DNA of 64,000 nucleotides, taken from the NCBI RefSeq assembly GCF_943734655.1, contig NC_071355.1, forward strand, positions 25,674,768 to 25,738,767, given 5' to 3'. Below, one piece after another: positions 11,801 through 26,800 of the stretch. The translations under genes and the position numbers were made by a program. The notes below the pieces were generated by a model. That model had not been told where the DNA came from. It did no database searches and worked only from the letters and a program-made list of their open reading frames with translations. Origin of the DNA: Sabethes cyaneus. Lineage: Eukaryota > Arthropoda > Insecta > Diptera > Culicidae. The number at the start of each line of letters is the position of its first letter. Positions within the stretch are counted from its first letter, which is position 1.

Positions 11801-14800
11801 TGCTCGACGCGGTACTGTAGTTCTGCACGTACAGCTGATGGGGAATCTCGTGCGGCTGCAGTTTCCGTTCGAAGTTATACTCAACGATTTCAAACAGATA
11901 AAAGTATTGCTGTGTGTAAGAGGTCAAACTCGCTCGTTGTACTAATTGTTCCCAAACCAGCTGAGCGTTGGCCGACTTGCGGACCGAAACCGTCACGACG
12001 CTGTGGTCCGACAGCATGATCTTAATGTCGACCGGCGAAGCCGCGATATCGTCCTCCGAGTCGGTGAGAAATTCCTGTACCGCATCGTGCTCAGCGATGA
12101 CCCGCACGGCGCACACCTTCTCCAGGTACTGTTCGAGCCCTCGCCGGCGAGCATCGAGCTGCTGCTCGCTCAACTGAAAAGGCCACTTGCCGGGCAGCTT
12201 AGGAAAATTAAATCCGGTAAATTCCTTTTTCAGAAATTGATGCAAGATGGAAAACTCGCGGTATCGCCGAGAGCACAGCTGTCGGCCCGCCATGTGGATG
12301 TTGAACACCACGTAACGCTCATTTCCCCGATGGATTATATTGTAGTCGGGAATGCTGATCGGGAGACTGCGTTTTTCGGAGTAATCGATGTACGAGTATC
12401 CACCGGGATCTTCTGTGGGTTCTAGTCGTTCTGCTTCCTGAAATGCAAAAAGAATAATTTGAGTAAGTGTAATTTGGCCGGATGCTGCACATTATGGCAC
12501 CTGTTGCGTTACAGATATAACCGTTAGAGTGAGTGTATCTCCACCGGATTTGATAAGATCGACCACCTGTTTGTGTGTAGCACCTTCGACGTTGACATGA
12601 TTTCTGTGAAGCAAAAATAAGGGAAAATACAATTCATAGCACTTAATTATTAGTCAATTAAAAACACTACAAAGATATCTCCACCGCAATGAGCAGATAA
12701 CGACCTATATCAAGTTACATAATCAGTTGAATCGAAACAACTTCCCATATTACAATTCATAATGTCTCCGCGCTTAAACTCATTGTTCTTGAATGCCGCG
12801 CGCCACACAGTACAGCACAAAATTCTACCCCGTGCGACTCCAGCCCAACACAGCAACAATTAAGCCCAAACTGACCCCGTGGTTTCGTTGGCAGCCACCC
12901 GGGCACTGATGGTGGGAATCGGGTCCGACAGCGCTCTCGCAAATCGGCTAAACACATTCACTTCTTCACCATCCGTGTCGTCGTCGTCGGTGCTGGCCTC
13001 CGCCGGATCACCTGTGCGCGGATGGAAAATCGTTTTGTTCTTCGAAAGTGCGTACGACGAGAACAAACTTCGCTGCATTGTTGTTTCGGAACAGATTTCC
13101 CAAAGGCTTTATCACAGGTTTACGTTAACGTGAGGGTCACCACCGCCGCCAAGGGTTTTCGATTTACAATGTTCTACTGCTATCTAACCGCGCCTTGTTC
13201 GCTCTGCGATGATGCTTTTATCTCGATGCAGATTAGAATGAGAACTGACACGGAAAACTGTCGCTACTGTAGACGGTTGAAGGTTCAAAATACGGCCCAA
13301 TAGGGGTTTCCAACGAAAAGCTGAAACAAAGATTTGTTTTCACTTTTTCAAACTCAATGCATCAGAACGTTTTAAAAATCCGTTCTTTCGGAAATGATTA
13401 CCCAACTCTTAAACATACTTATTTAGGAGACTCGATTACTCTATTAAAAATTCCCATCTTTTAAAATGTAACTGCGCATCTGGTCGCGTACATGATAATG
13501 CCAACAGTTATATTTGTGTCTCATAGAGCGATAGCATACATGATAATGGTTATTGATTCAATTAACTAGAACAGTATTGCAGTCGGTACGAGAAGAAAAT
13601 TTAATTTATGAGAGCACTTCGATTGAACTTTCGAACACTTTGTTAATAAATTTACATTGATAATTTCGTTTGGTTGGAAGTACTGGAAGAGCTTCTACGG
13701 AAGAGGAAATCGTATTACAGTGACTACAGTGTTTGGTAATAATGAATTGCAGTGAACATGTGCAGTGAATGAGTTTAACAGCCTCATTGTCCTTATTCAA
13801 ATATTCCAAGCATTGTTCAGAATGTGATTTCATTATAGGGGAAAGCAATAATTTTTAATGACCATAAATGAGTTGCGGTTTTAATATCTTCGTTATAGAT
13901 ATATGATCTCTCTCAACATTGTTCGAATAATTCACCGCAACGTTTGCTAAAAGCCCAACTTTGTTTCCAACTTTGTTGGAGACAGCCAGGAAAAGTCATC
14001 TAATGATTAGTTTATGGTGCACTTTTAGTGCACACTTAAAATTACGCCTACATTTCCACAGCGCTGCACGCATCAACCATTAACGAAATGAGATCGTAAA
14101 CCTGGTGTGCGCAATTATTTGTAGGTATGTTTCCGTTGTGACGTCGCGAATGTTTAGAAGATCGAGTGGTCTTTTAGGTGAATATCTATAGATGCAGATT
14201 GAACTGTAAGTTCCACTAGAAAATAGTGCATCGAAAAGTAAATGATTTTATATATAGAATCCGATATTTACAAGATGTGAAGATTTGAGATAGAATTTCA
14301 CCGAATGTCAAATTTCCCTCCGTTTTCATCAAGGGGATGCAGCATTTCAATCAAATTAAACACATATAACACGTTGCGAAGAATTATTTGCTAATGCATG
14401 CTACAAAATTAGTTCTTAATGGAACTGCTTTCAACAGGATTCTGCCCCTTCTCGTCCGTCAAAAGCAACACAAGAGTGGTGTCGTCAGAATTTACCCTAT
14501 TTCATATCATCACAAAAATGGCCAGCTTCATCACTGGATTTCAATTCTTTGGATTGTTTTGCATGGGAGTTCTTGCTCAGTAAAATTGGAATACAAAAAG
14601 GTACACTTTAAAATCATTTAGGCAATTTTTGGTTACTATTTTGGAGGTTGAGAAAACCAACGACGACATGACGACATTTTCATATACTTGAAAATGTCTG
14701 CCACCTTTCCTCTTCTGATCATGTAAATCTCCTGCCCAAGAAGCTGTTTGAAGTCGTCATTCCCTGCGCAATTTGTGAACTTCGTCAGCATCATTTTACA

Positions 14801-17800
14801 GCAGACTGTAAAATACCGGTATTGGCAGATTATTCGAAATCACCAGAAATGTCGATATTTTTCAATAAATGTCTTTATTATCAGTATTGTTTCTTACTTA
14901 CTTACTTATTCAGCCGAGAACCGGGGTGGCTCTTGCCGTATCAAGAATTCGTTTCCATTGTACTCGGTCCTGGGCTACTCGTCGCCAATTCGTTGCGCGT
15001 CTCAACACACGCAAATCGACTTCAACCTGGTCGAGCCCCCGTGCACGTTGAGCCCCTCTATTCCTAGTGCCGGTGGAGTTGAAGATAACGGATTTCACTA
15101 CACAGTCGTCCGGCATCCTTGCGACGTGGCCGTCCCACTGTAGTCTCCCAATTTTCGCCAAGTGTACGAAGGGAATCTCTCCAAGCAGTGCATGTAGCTC
15201 GTGATTCATACGTCTCCGCCACTCTCCGCTTTCCGTTTGTAAAATAGTCCGCAACACCTTTCGTTCAAAGACGGCAAGTGCACGTATGTCTTCCGTAAGC
15301 AAAGTTACTGTCTCAAGTCCGTAGAGGATTACCGGTCTTATTAGCGTTTTGTACATCGTCAGCTTTGTGCGACGGCGTATGCTCCTGGATCGAAGCGTCT
15401 TGCGGAGGGAAAAGTAGGCTCGATTTCCAGCTTGAATGCGTCGTTGGATCTCCTTACTCGTATTATTGTCAGCGGTGACTAAAGATCCCAAATATACGAA
15501 CTCATCAACCACTTCCAGTTCATTGCCTTCAATAGTCACTGTCCGTGGGAGGCAAACGTTACTTTCTCGGGAGCCTCTTCCTACCATATATTTGGTTTTC
15601 GACGCATTAATTTGTAACCCTATCCTCCTAGCCTCCGTTTTAAGTCTGGCGTAGACTGCCTCCGCCGTCCCACGGTTTCTGGTAATGATGTCGAGGTCGT
15701 CTGCAAAGGCTAGGAGTTGGCTACTCTTGCTGAAGATCGTTCCTCTCGTTTCGATGCCCGCTCGCCGGATCACACCTTCAATAGCGATATTGAATAACAT
15801 ACAGGACAGTCCATCTCCTTGCCGTAACCCTCTGCGCGATTCGAAAGGACTTAAGTGTCCCCGAAACGCGCACGTAGCACATCACTCGTTCCAGAGTAGC
15901 TTTGATCAGCCGCGTCAGTTTGTCCGGAAAACCGTAGTCGTGCATTGTTTCTTAGCAACGCAGAATTTAAGCAGATTTTTTCCCGGAAAAACGGATTTTA
16001 TTGCAAACGCTTCCAACAATTGAAAAAACTTCTACTTTTATCGAAGTCTGACGAACAGCTCTAAGTACATCAGGAATTTTTCTTTCATTTCTTTAAATTT
16101 ACAGTAAGGAAACCCGCTTTCAACTATTTTTAAATGTTTTGAATATTGAATGCCCCGGTCTCCTATTGTCTCTTCACGAATTTTTCCTGCATCCCCAGAG
16201 CGGAACCCTTGCGTAGCATCATCCTCTTCATCAACGTTCACAGATATCTTCTCTTCTCTGTTATCAATCCCACTATTCGCAGATAGTGGCTTAGATATTT
16301 TATCTGCATGTTTGATCAATGTATCACTCGAAATACTTGAAGAATATTCCAAAGTCTTTCCTGACAGATCCTCTGACAAGACAAGAATGCTCAAAAAGCG
16401 GAAAGATTCCCGTATTCTGATTAGGGCTCGGCATCGTCGAAGCAAATAAATGAAGTACTTTTTCTTACCCTCACCTCATACATGAAGCGACTTGTTTCAT
16501 TTGTTGAACAGAACGTTTCAAGCAAGTTTCAGCTGAAGTTAGTGACTGTTTCAAATGACGACTATTAACAGTCAGGGACACGATTTGTAAAAAGGGGGAC
16601 GAGGTCTCGTGCAAATGGGACAGGAAGGCTTAAGTAGCTAAAGAGGTGCTTTTCTCTTGCATTTGGAACGATAGCAGTACTAGTGGCTAGTGGCTTGGGA
16701 ATAAATAGGCCATTGACAACGGGGAGGTGCAAAAACGTAAAAAAGGCTTTGTCTCGCTTTATAGGAATTACCGTGAAGAAGACAGATATACAAGCGATTG
16801 AGAGACTAAGGGACATCAAGGAAGAACGGACAATTAGCTAGTTCATTATAAAACCTGATAGATTCTGCAATGCTCCGATAAAACTAATAAAATAAATGGC
16901 TAAAACCAATTTGCTATTGCATTGTTACTTGGGTCTGGCTGTCGAAAAATGTTTCTCAAACATTTGTATTACATTGGTAACTTGTTGATGATGATCTGTT
17001 GATTTGTTTTTTTTTCCTGTTTGTTATAAATCATCTAACAAAGTGTCTTAATGGAACACTTAAAACGAACTAATTTTAACTGATCTATTTTTAAACAAAT
17101 TAGTAGGTTCACCAAATTCAAAAAGATACAAACAATGGATTGGTAAACCAAATCAAATCACTTAGACGCTGAAACAGTGAACCGCCCTAGTAGCACAGTT
17201 GTTATAAATCAGTTGTCACAACTGATTTAGAACCAATTTTAGTCCTAAATAAGTTTCTTCGACTAAAAGTGCTAAAAATGTGCTACCTGGGCGGCAACGT
17301 TAACAAATGGTTGAGCTTGAATTCGAATGTTTATAACCTGTTTGTAAGTGAATTTCGTAATTTAAATTTGTGCGAAGATTGTTAACCCTCTAGTGCCCAA
17401 CCCCGCCCATTGTCGGGTTAGGAGTATTTCTCTTTAAAGCGCTATAAAATCCTGTTACTTCAGTTTTATATATTAATATAGACTCATACCTGCTCATTGT
17501 AGTTTAATCTATCCATATATAGGTTGATTTATAATAAATTAGTTCTGAGGATGGCTGACTAGAGTAAGCTGAAACGTTAACGATAAATTATAATTTATCG
17601 GTTTCTACGAGAAAAATCAATTTAAATCCGAAAAGAATTGAAAAAGATGATCAACATTGTTGAATACTCTAACACAAAATGCTGTTGGTTCTGAATAACC
17701 GAAGTTCGTCCGGAGTAAGTGATTTACAAGCATCGAAGAGAGTCTCAGCACACATTGTGAAAAACAGAAGTTTAGCATAGACAACAGTTTCGGGGAATCT

Positions 17801-20800
17801 CTTCCGCCCCTGAGCACTTATGCCACGAGTAGGGCCTGTTGTAATTTGCGGAGTCGTTAGAGAGCATCTAGCCCAAGCAAACAGCAACGATCCGTATAAG
17901 GTGGCAGATAGACGGGATCACGAGAAAGAATCTTCTCTGCACACGTTCAATTCGCAAGTTCCAATCGAGGACGTGCGGAGTCCAAACCACGCAAAACGTT
18001 TTCAAGTATAACGGACGTACAAATGAGCAGTACAAGGCTTTCAGACAATGAATATCCTTGAAGTCCCGTCTTATTTTGAACAGTGATGGTAAAAACTCAA
18101 AATCTCAAAAGTCATCAAAAATCAAAATCAACTCTAAATCATGTCAGCTTGATCCTATGCAGAAAAAAATCACGCGTGAGTGTTTCTGTTTTCATAGCAA
18201 GAAGCACAAAATTCACATATATTTCTTCCCGCTTGATCACATTCTGCTTTGCTTCAACTGCACATTGCACATATACATATAAATTCCTTGTTGAACAGCA
18301 TAGGCATTCTCTCGTGCGATACGTAGCTGTGAGTGAGCGTGAGGGACTGAATCTCTAAATATATCGCAAAATTAAACGCACATTTAAATTACATGTTTAT
18401 CTAGTTCTAATTAGGCTTGTTACTTTCTAGTTAAGAAAATGTCGATTCCCGCGAAGGAAAAATGTAAATTTCGGCAATATGTTTGCCATCTTAATTCATG
18501 AATGTGTGCTACATTTTTCGCTACTGATGTTTTCTCTGACGGTAGATTCTTTTTTGCTCTCTGGTTCGTTGTATGAAAAGCCAGCTGTGGAAAAATTAAG
18601 CAAAATGCTCACATCTGAATTTGGTTCACATCGCATAGCAAAAGAGACATCGCGTATAATAGCGAGAGAAATTTATTTGTGAGTTTCGCACTTGTGATCA
18701 AAGTTGAAATTTCATGTGCTTGAAATCTCATTGAGTTTTTTGCTGCTATGAATTTTTCAACACTGATTTTGAATGCTAGTTTTCTACTAGCTTGAGACAC
18801 GATCGCCGAACAGCGCATCTCAAATGTCAGCTTTTGGTCCAAGACGACTTACTTACTTTACTTTTTCGGCGAAAATTCACTTATCGAATCCGTTCCGAAT
18901 TCAGGAGCCGTCTCATTACTCGGTCTTGAGCTGTCGCTCTCCAGTCGCTCCTAACACCCGCTGTTCTAGCATGCTCGTCAGAAGCGCTCATCCGACGGGT
19001 ACGGGGTCTGCCTCGAAGTCGTCGGCCTCTGTCGGGTTCTCTGCGAAATATTGTTTTCGCTGGTCTCTCATCCGGCATCCTTGCCCATTGTAGCCTGCCG
19101 TATTTTAATCGCTTCACAATATCCGTATCTTTGTATACTTGGTATATTTCATGATTCATGCGCCTGCGTCACACTCCTTCGACTAATATGTCGCCAAGAA
19201 TTGATCGCTGGATCTTATGCTCGAAAACGTGAAGAGCTCGTTCAACGTTCACGCTTCGTGACCGTAGAGTACCATCGGAAGAATTAGCGTCTTATAAAGC
19301 GCGAGTTTTGTACGGACTTGTAGCCTACGGGACCTCAGCTAGCTACGTAATCCGTAGAAGGTTCTGTTGGCAGCCACTATCCGCCTTTTAACTTCATGAC
19401 TTACATCGTTGTCAGGGGGCCCTGTAGCCGCAAGGTTACCGAATCTGTCTTGACAAGCGAGTGGTCGTAGGTTCGAATCTTAGTAGAATCAGGCCATTCG
19501 ATGTTAAGTGACTTTAGCATGGGTTTATTCTCAGGCCCCTCCACATCTTTCCTACCGCATTTTGCATTTACTAACAATGAAGACCACTTGCCAGGGCAAG
19601 TTATAAGAGTGGCACTTGCTTGAGGTGCGAATGAAGCCTCTTGTTCAAGGGCAAATTATAGCTTGTTCCGCTTCCTGGTTCTAGGAACGAGATTGATAAT
19701 GCATAAGTAGTAAGGAACATATACACATACACACCCTCACTCTGTGCTGAACTCTGCTTTACCGACTATGAAGCCTATAGCCGGGACTGGTTATAGGAAC
19801 GATACTTGCTCAAGGTGCGAATGAAGCCTCTTGTCCAAGGACAAATTGTAACTAGTCTCCGCACTTCCTGGGTCTGGAGCTAGATTGGTTGAAAAGTAGT
19901 AAGAAGTGTGGAGGGAAAAAGGGTTGAAAACACACCGACACTTTAAGCACGGATAATAAGCAGTTTGCTCACTCTATAGCGATACTGTAATAACAACGAA
20001 GTGCGGAACAACACCTGAATAAGATCACAATAGATCAAAATGCTGGTCGTAGTGATCGTTGTCATATGTCACTAACGTACCAATATAAACAAGTTCAGCG
20101 ACCACTTCAAAAGTATCTCCATCTGTCACCAACGCAGTTCCAACACCCGAAGGGCTACCACGCTCTCTACCAGCCACCATATACTTTGTTTTGGTAGAAT
20201 TTATGATAAGCCCTATCCTCGCAGCTTCCTCCTTAAGATGCGTGTTCGCTTCTTCCACAGCTCTACGGTTAACACCGATGATATCGATGTCGTCCGCGAA
20301 CCCTAGGAGCATATGAGATTTCGTGATGATGGTACCGCTTCTCTGCACGCCTGCCCTTCGAATAGCACCTTCCAATGCAATGTTGAACAGCAAATTCGAT
20401 AGTCCGTCACCATGCTTCAAACCATCTCACGTCACAAAGGAGTCCGATGTCTCACCAGCTATCCTGACGCTTGATTTTTAACCATCAAGGGTAGCACGTA
20501 TCAGCCTAATCAGTTTTTTTGGAAAACCATGTTCAAGCATAATCTGCCACAGCTCATTTCGTTTAACTGTATCATACGCCGCCTTGAAGCCTATAAACAA
20601 ATGGCGGGTCTGCAAGTTGAATTCCCGGAATTTATCGAGGATCTGTCGTCCAAGACGACACCAGTGATCAATTCTGCTTAACGCTTGCCCATTAATTGCA
20701 TACTCGAAAAGAATTAGCGTTTGAGTAGGGTGAAAAGTAATCACTTCACATTTAGCTGTGCATGGAATGAAACAATTCAGTTTAGCCCACGACCTTTTTT

Positions 20801-23800
20801 TCCTTTTTTCGGTTTAGCCAACTGGTCGCTTAATAGCGTATAAAACACTGCGCTGGGCCCTTTTGTGATGTCAACAAAGTGTCAGGGAGACCTCAAACAT
20901 CAGTTCTACCAGACGAGACAGGCAATGTCGCCCACTAAAACACAGGTAGAGCCCCAAGCATAGCCGTCACGCCTATGCCCTTGCCTATGGCCTTGCGAGG
21001 ACTCCACGAACTGACTCTAAGATCTCTCTGCCGAAGGCCGGAATGTCATTTTAAATATAGTGATGATGATGATGATGACGATGATGATAATGATGATGAT
21101 GAGCAGAAAAATGATAGATCGAATTTGAAATGTGTTTTGGACTTTTTGTACTACTTGAGTTGTAAAACGTAGTATAGTGAAGAAGTAGAGGATTCGTTAG
21201 CCCCGCCTAACGCCGGTCCTCAACCGCGCGCCCGTTACCAATTTTCTAACACAAACAACCACAGATGTACTAATAGGAAAGACAAATTTCGGAGTATTAG
21301 TGGTTGTTAACTTATCAGGGCAAATTTAATCTTACATCCTCCCACGATTTACGCACTGTCCCAAGATACAAAGTAAATAGAGCGCAGCACCAGCAAAGCT
21401 GGACGTTCGCGGTAGTCGACAGAAGCTTTAAAATATAGAGACGCACCCACCTTCCAACCCTCGAGACCAAAGAGCTAGTGCAGTAAAGCTGTGGGCTTAT
21501 ACGTCTCTCTAAGACTCGACCCCTCCCCATCGACAGACCCCGCCCGTAATCATTGAGAGTGGTCCTTCGGCATCCAACCGAATCTGGTATCCCGCTTACA
21601 TCCCCTTACTAAGCCCCCGACCGACCCAATCAATCCGACATTTTTCGGAGATATTTGTGACAGCTGTGATAAATACGGATAAATCCCAGAAACATTCATT
21701 TATTAATTATCAGAGATCCCCATACTGGTCTTATTCTTAAACGGAATAAAAGCACTATCTGAATAACGCAACAATCACTATCACATTTGGTAAATTATTA
21801 CCCCGCGTCCCACTTGAAATCACAAAAATATTTTGACATATACCCACATTCAGAAGTAAACATGACCGCTGTTCATTTACTGATTAGTTAAAAAGCCCTA
21901 CACCGCGCGACAAGGTTCAGTTTTATCGTAGGGAACACCACGTCATAAATTTGTCCAATGAAGACTGCAACCGGATACAATTCTCGATACTACGAATCAT
22001 TAAAAAGATTTTAAAATCATCACTGTAAACTAGTCTGCAATCATTATCTATGGGATGTGCTGCCGTCGTTGAAGAATTTAATGAAGAGGGCCAAGAACGC
22101 TACCCTGGGGTACGCTTGATTTGTTTGAAAATACAGATGATAAGTCCAAGCTTGAGCCACTTTTAGTCACTTTTATCGATTTCGCTAGCTCGACGTACGA
22201 TTTTCGCGATACAAAAGGCAAAATTTGTGCTTTCTGGCAATGTTTTTAATCCTTGCCTGGACTAGTATTATTCCCAAACATTGGTGCTTAAGCGGAACAA
22301 ATGAAACATATCATGCTCTCGTTTTATCCGAGTTTTGGTGCACTGCAAATTTCCTAGCAACCAGGAGTGCATTGTAGATAAGAAATTATCAGGCATAATT
22401 GCTGGCAGATTACCAGCAAACTTGATAGGACAATATACCTAATACTGTTGCTTACGCATAAGCTGAAAGAATTCAGCCAATATGATAGAAATTCCGTACA
22501 GCTTTCATTAAGGTTTTCTTCGCCAAAATCCCTGCTACAACATCTATCTGGATTATAAATATGGAACAGCTAGTAATAAATGCATCACATTTTGATGCAA
22601 CAGAACTATTTTATTGTTGGCGAGAATTAAAAACTTTTCATCGTTCTCAGTTAGCAAAGCAAATCTTATGCAGGAAATCGAATCATGTTGCTTCGAAAAA
22701 TGAGGCAAACAAACCGGGTAACAGAATCAATAATTTTCGATTCATCATCAATTATCAAAGCGTCATATTCGATATACATAAGCTATGATTCACCGTCATG
22801 TTCAATGCAAGGAATCGGATTCTATCAACGAACGGTGTGCTACTATATGCTATCTGTGATTCGTTCACCTCCCGAGAAAGTGTATTTGTATTCTATTCAT
22901 GATTGGCACCATCGTGGTTCGTGGCACACTAACCATCGTACGACTGTGCAGCGTCACTAAATGCTCGCTGCTTATTATTATTCGCCGCATATGTACTTGA
23001 AAATTACATCCAAGAGAATATTTATGCATTTTTGCATAGTGCTACTTTTCGCAGGGCAACCTACCCGAACAAAACATGCAAAACACGTGGCCTTCCTTCT
23101 CATGGGTTCTATCAATACCACGCCACGCCAAGACATTTCCCACGTGGCTAAACTGCGACAACGTCTAGCTCCACACATTAACTTACGTTGATTGATGCAG
23201 CGGACCCGCCCTAAGGCGCTGAGAAATGGCACCTGTGTTACATTGGAGTTTAGCGGAAGTTTAAGGCTGTGATAGGATACCTATTTATGATGTGCATTCT
23301 CAAGTTTCGTCAAACAAAATCAATTGTAGAATCAATATTTGACCCATAACTATGACGACATTTTTTTTGTTTTAGAGTGCACTGCCACCAACTACCAGTG
23401 ATTCACCGATGGAATTCCATCAAGATCGAATGACGATTTCCTGTCGCGACCAGACAGTGGTATGTAAGGTAATAGTGGATACGTGACACAGAACACAAAA
23501 ACCGGAATGTTCCGAAAATAAGACAAATGTTTACTTCCACAGAAAAGAAAGCCAACGTATAAGTAGGTATATGAAAATTATATTCCCTCGTTAGTGCATA
23601 AACGGGCCACATGATGATGGTGACTGTCAACCATCCAACTAACCAACCTACCAACAGCTGTTTCGCGGGAACACGGGAATGAATGACGCGCGCTAGCAAA
23701 CCAACAACGATTGACGATGGCACCGGCAGGTCTTATAATCAAATTAGGAGCTTCGTATGGCAAGCGTCCTTGACTCCCTTCGGAACAATTTTTCGTATTC

Positions 23801-26800
23801 CACGTAGGTACTGTGTGTGTGTGCGGTTCGCTATAATAGTAACTCTACAAGACGCTACCACAGCAAGTGCCGTGATGCTATGCCGGAATTTATAATCTTA
23901 TAAAAATTGCAGATTAGCACGTATGATGCAGTGTAAAATTGAAATGTATGTACCTGCGTTCTCGAACACGCGTTGTTACGTCGTCGTCATCGTCACTCAC
24001 TACACGCCCAAAAATACTCGAATTTATATAGGTTTGACTTTGAAGTTCAGGACCGTACTAATTTGGACTGAACGGCATCCGTCGTTTTATCAGCGGGAAA
24101 ATGTTACTCTCATCATCATCATCATCGTTGAAGTGCTCCCTTCTCAAGTGGATCCCAGAGACTATGCCTTACGGCCAATTTAGAGCACAGACGAATGAGT
24201 TAATCAAATTAGTCATGATTTAGCTTAGATCTGCTTCGTTCTAACGTGACATCGTTGCATCGGTGGCACGTACAAACGTGCATGGCATTGGTGCTCAAAA
24301 ATCACTTTAGACGTTCAAGAAATTAACGTGGAGCTTTGACTACTACCACAGGTACTTCGTGCTGGTGTTTTTTCCATTTTGTTTTCAGCACATTTCTCAA
24401 ATTGCAAAATTCAGTTTACCAACTTTTATTGCGCTCGACAGGTTCTTGCTGCATGCGGATTGCAAAAGAAAAGTCATTCGCAAACCATAAATTAACTTAA
24501 ATTTGTAGCTGTTTTCAGGGCGAAAGATCACAGATGAAATAAATTTCATTGTTGTCAACTCTTCTCTACCACTGGGCCTACAAATATAGAAATCTACTAC
24601 CACACAAGTTTGGCGGCGACGGCGAGTACCAAATTGGTCGTTCCCTATAGCTGTCGTTCCTGTGTGTCTAGCTGCTAATTAATTGTCTGCTCCGAATGTG
24701 AACTGACTGACACCGTATGCACTTGTAGCGATAAACTCAGCAGAAACGGCAATGAAGAGAAGCGGAGAATCAAATCACTCACTCAACGTGGACAACGGGA
24801 GGTTAATTTAATCCCAAGCGGTGTGGCTTGTTCCGGTCAAGTCTATCTAATGCAACCGATCAGCGAAAATTATCGACGATTTGTGGCCCCATAAGGGTGA
24901 TTGCGGCAACCAGAGATAATTGTTATATGCGCCAATTATGCTCCGTTATTCAGCGATGTTTTTATCATCAATTCTAAGCGAGCTAAAATAATTGTAGATT
25001 CACTATTATAAAATTTAAGAAGTTAATAAATAAATTTCAATTCCATTAGTTTCGATGCTTAAATACTGTTCGATTTTCCTCAGCAGAGCAACCAGTTGTT
25101 GTTGACCAATTATCGAGGACGTCAAAATAAGTTAGCGTTTACAAGTAGACATGCATCAGTTCTTGCAATCAAAAGCCGAGCACTCAGGCCGCTGCAACGC
25201 TAATTGATTATACTGTATAGCATTCGAGGGAAGTGATGACCACTTGTACTAATCTGAATTTTATTCAAATGATGTTCCTTCGCCGATGTGATAATCAGCA
25301 ATCATTGATGCTTTTAGCAACTGCGACAACTAATTCTAGCAGTAGAATAATTCAAATTGGCATCACCTGATCAATTAGATGAACTAGGTACGTTTCAAAT
25401 TCGACTTGCATACTCACTTAATCAAGCAGGAAAAGATACCAGCGACCTGCCCTACACCAGCAAGTCGTCTCTATTCAACTCGGTCCACCGCTGCTCTTTG
25501 CTAACTTTGCATACAGCTTGGGCCACTGACCAGTCTCTACTTTTTTTGTATTGTTTATGCAGGGAGAAAATCTTCATAGACAGCACCTTCACGGTGCCGA
25601 ATAGGATTCACATGGTGCCAACATGCGCCTACCTACTAAAAACTATCCTGCTGCCCGTTCCTGAACCCCTCCCGGAACTACCGTTAGGTTTTACTTCAGG
25701 AGGGAGGACGTGCCTAAGCACTCCGACTTATCCGTTGCGTGTGTGGGTTCACACAACACCCTTGTCATTTCGTACCGCCACTACCCTTCACCTAGGGCCT
25801 GGGCTGCCCACTCAGCCCATTACTGACCCTAGCAAGCTATGTCAGGCCCTGTCGTTGCAAACGTTCTAGCCGTTGCAACTCCGTTATCACCACCGTTGCC
25901 GCCACCCCATGCGCGCTGCTCAGCGCACATTCTCTGCACAACGTTGTCGGCGTTGGTGTCTTCCCCAACGACCGCCAGCATCACCCGCCGAGTGGGCGTG
26001 AACCGCGGGCAGTGAAAAATCACATGCTCCGCCGTTTCCTCGGCTACCGTGCAAACGGGGCAAAAGGGTGAATCTACCCGCCCGCGTGTATGTAGATACT
26101 TCTTAAAGCATCCATGTCCCGACAGAAACTGGGTAAGGAAAAAGTTTACCTCACCATGTCCTCTGCCGATCCAGGACGATATGTTCTGGATCAGCCTATG
26201 GGTCCACCTACCATGGTCGGTGCGATCCCATTCCGCCAACGCCTAACAGAGTCCAGCCTAACTCTGTCCTTAGCGCCCCTGACGTTCCTCTGCCTATGGC
26301 ACTCGATATCCTCACCTAGGAGTATGCATATGGGAATCATGGCTGCAATAACCCCAATCGCATCAAACGATGTGGTACGGTAGCCGCACGTAACGCGCAA
26401 TGCCAACAGCCTGAACACCTTGTTCAGGCTTGCCTGATTGCGCTTACTCTCCAAAGCCGGGGCCCACGCCGGTGCACCGTATCGTAGCACCGACATGGCA
26501 ACGCTGGCCATCAGGCGTCTCTTACTGCTGCTAGGACCGTAGCCGTTCGGCATGATCTTGGACAGCGCAGTAACCGCCGTTGACGCTTTACCACAAGCAT
26601 AATCCACATGGCTGGTGAAGTTCAGCCTGTTGTCCGCCATGACACCCAGGTACTTCACACTTCGTTTGAAGACAATCACCTGTCCCCCAACGATTATTTT
26701 GGCCTCTAGGGCCGACTTGCGGTTACTGATCATCACCGCTTCCGTCTTATGGTGGGCCAATCGTAGATTGACGCCCGCCATCCAACCCTCTATTATGCTT

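Noticed and set aside
21170..21700. Possible solo LTR (minus-strand TGTTAG start, moderately GC-rich)
   Set aside because: I could not find a matching CA end, a target duplication or a second copy.
22561..22960. Overlapping open frames considered as a small gene
   Set aside because: No splice sites, no domain, no codon-bias signal that I could judge by eye.
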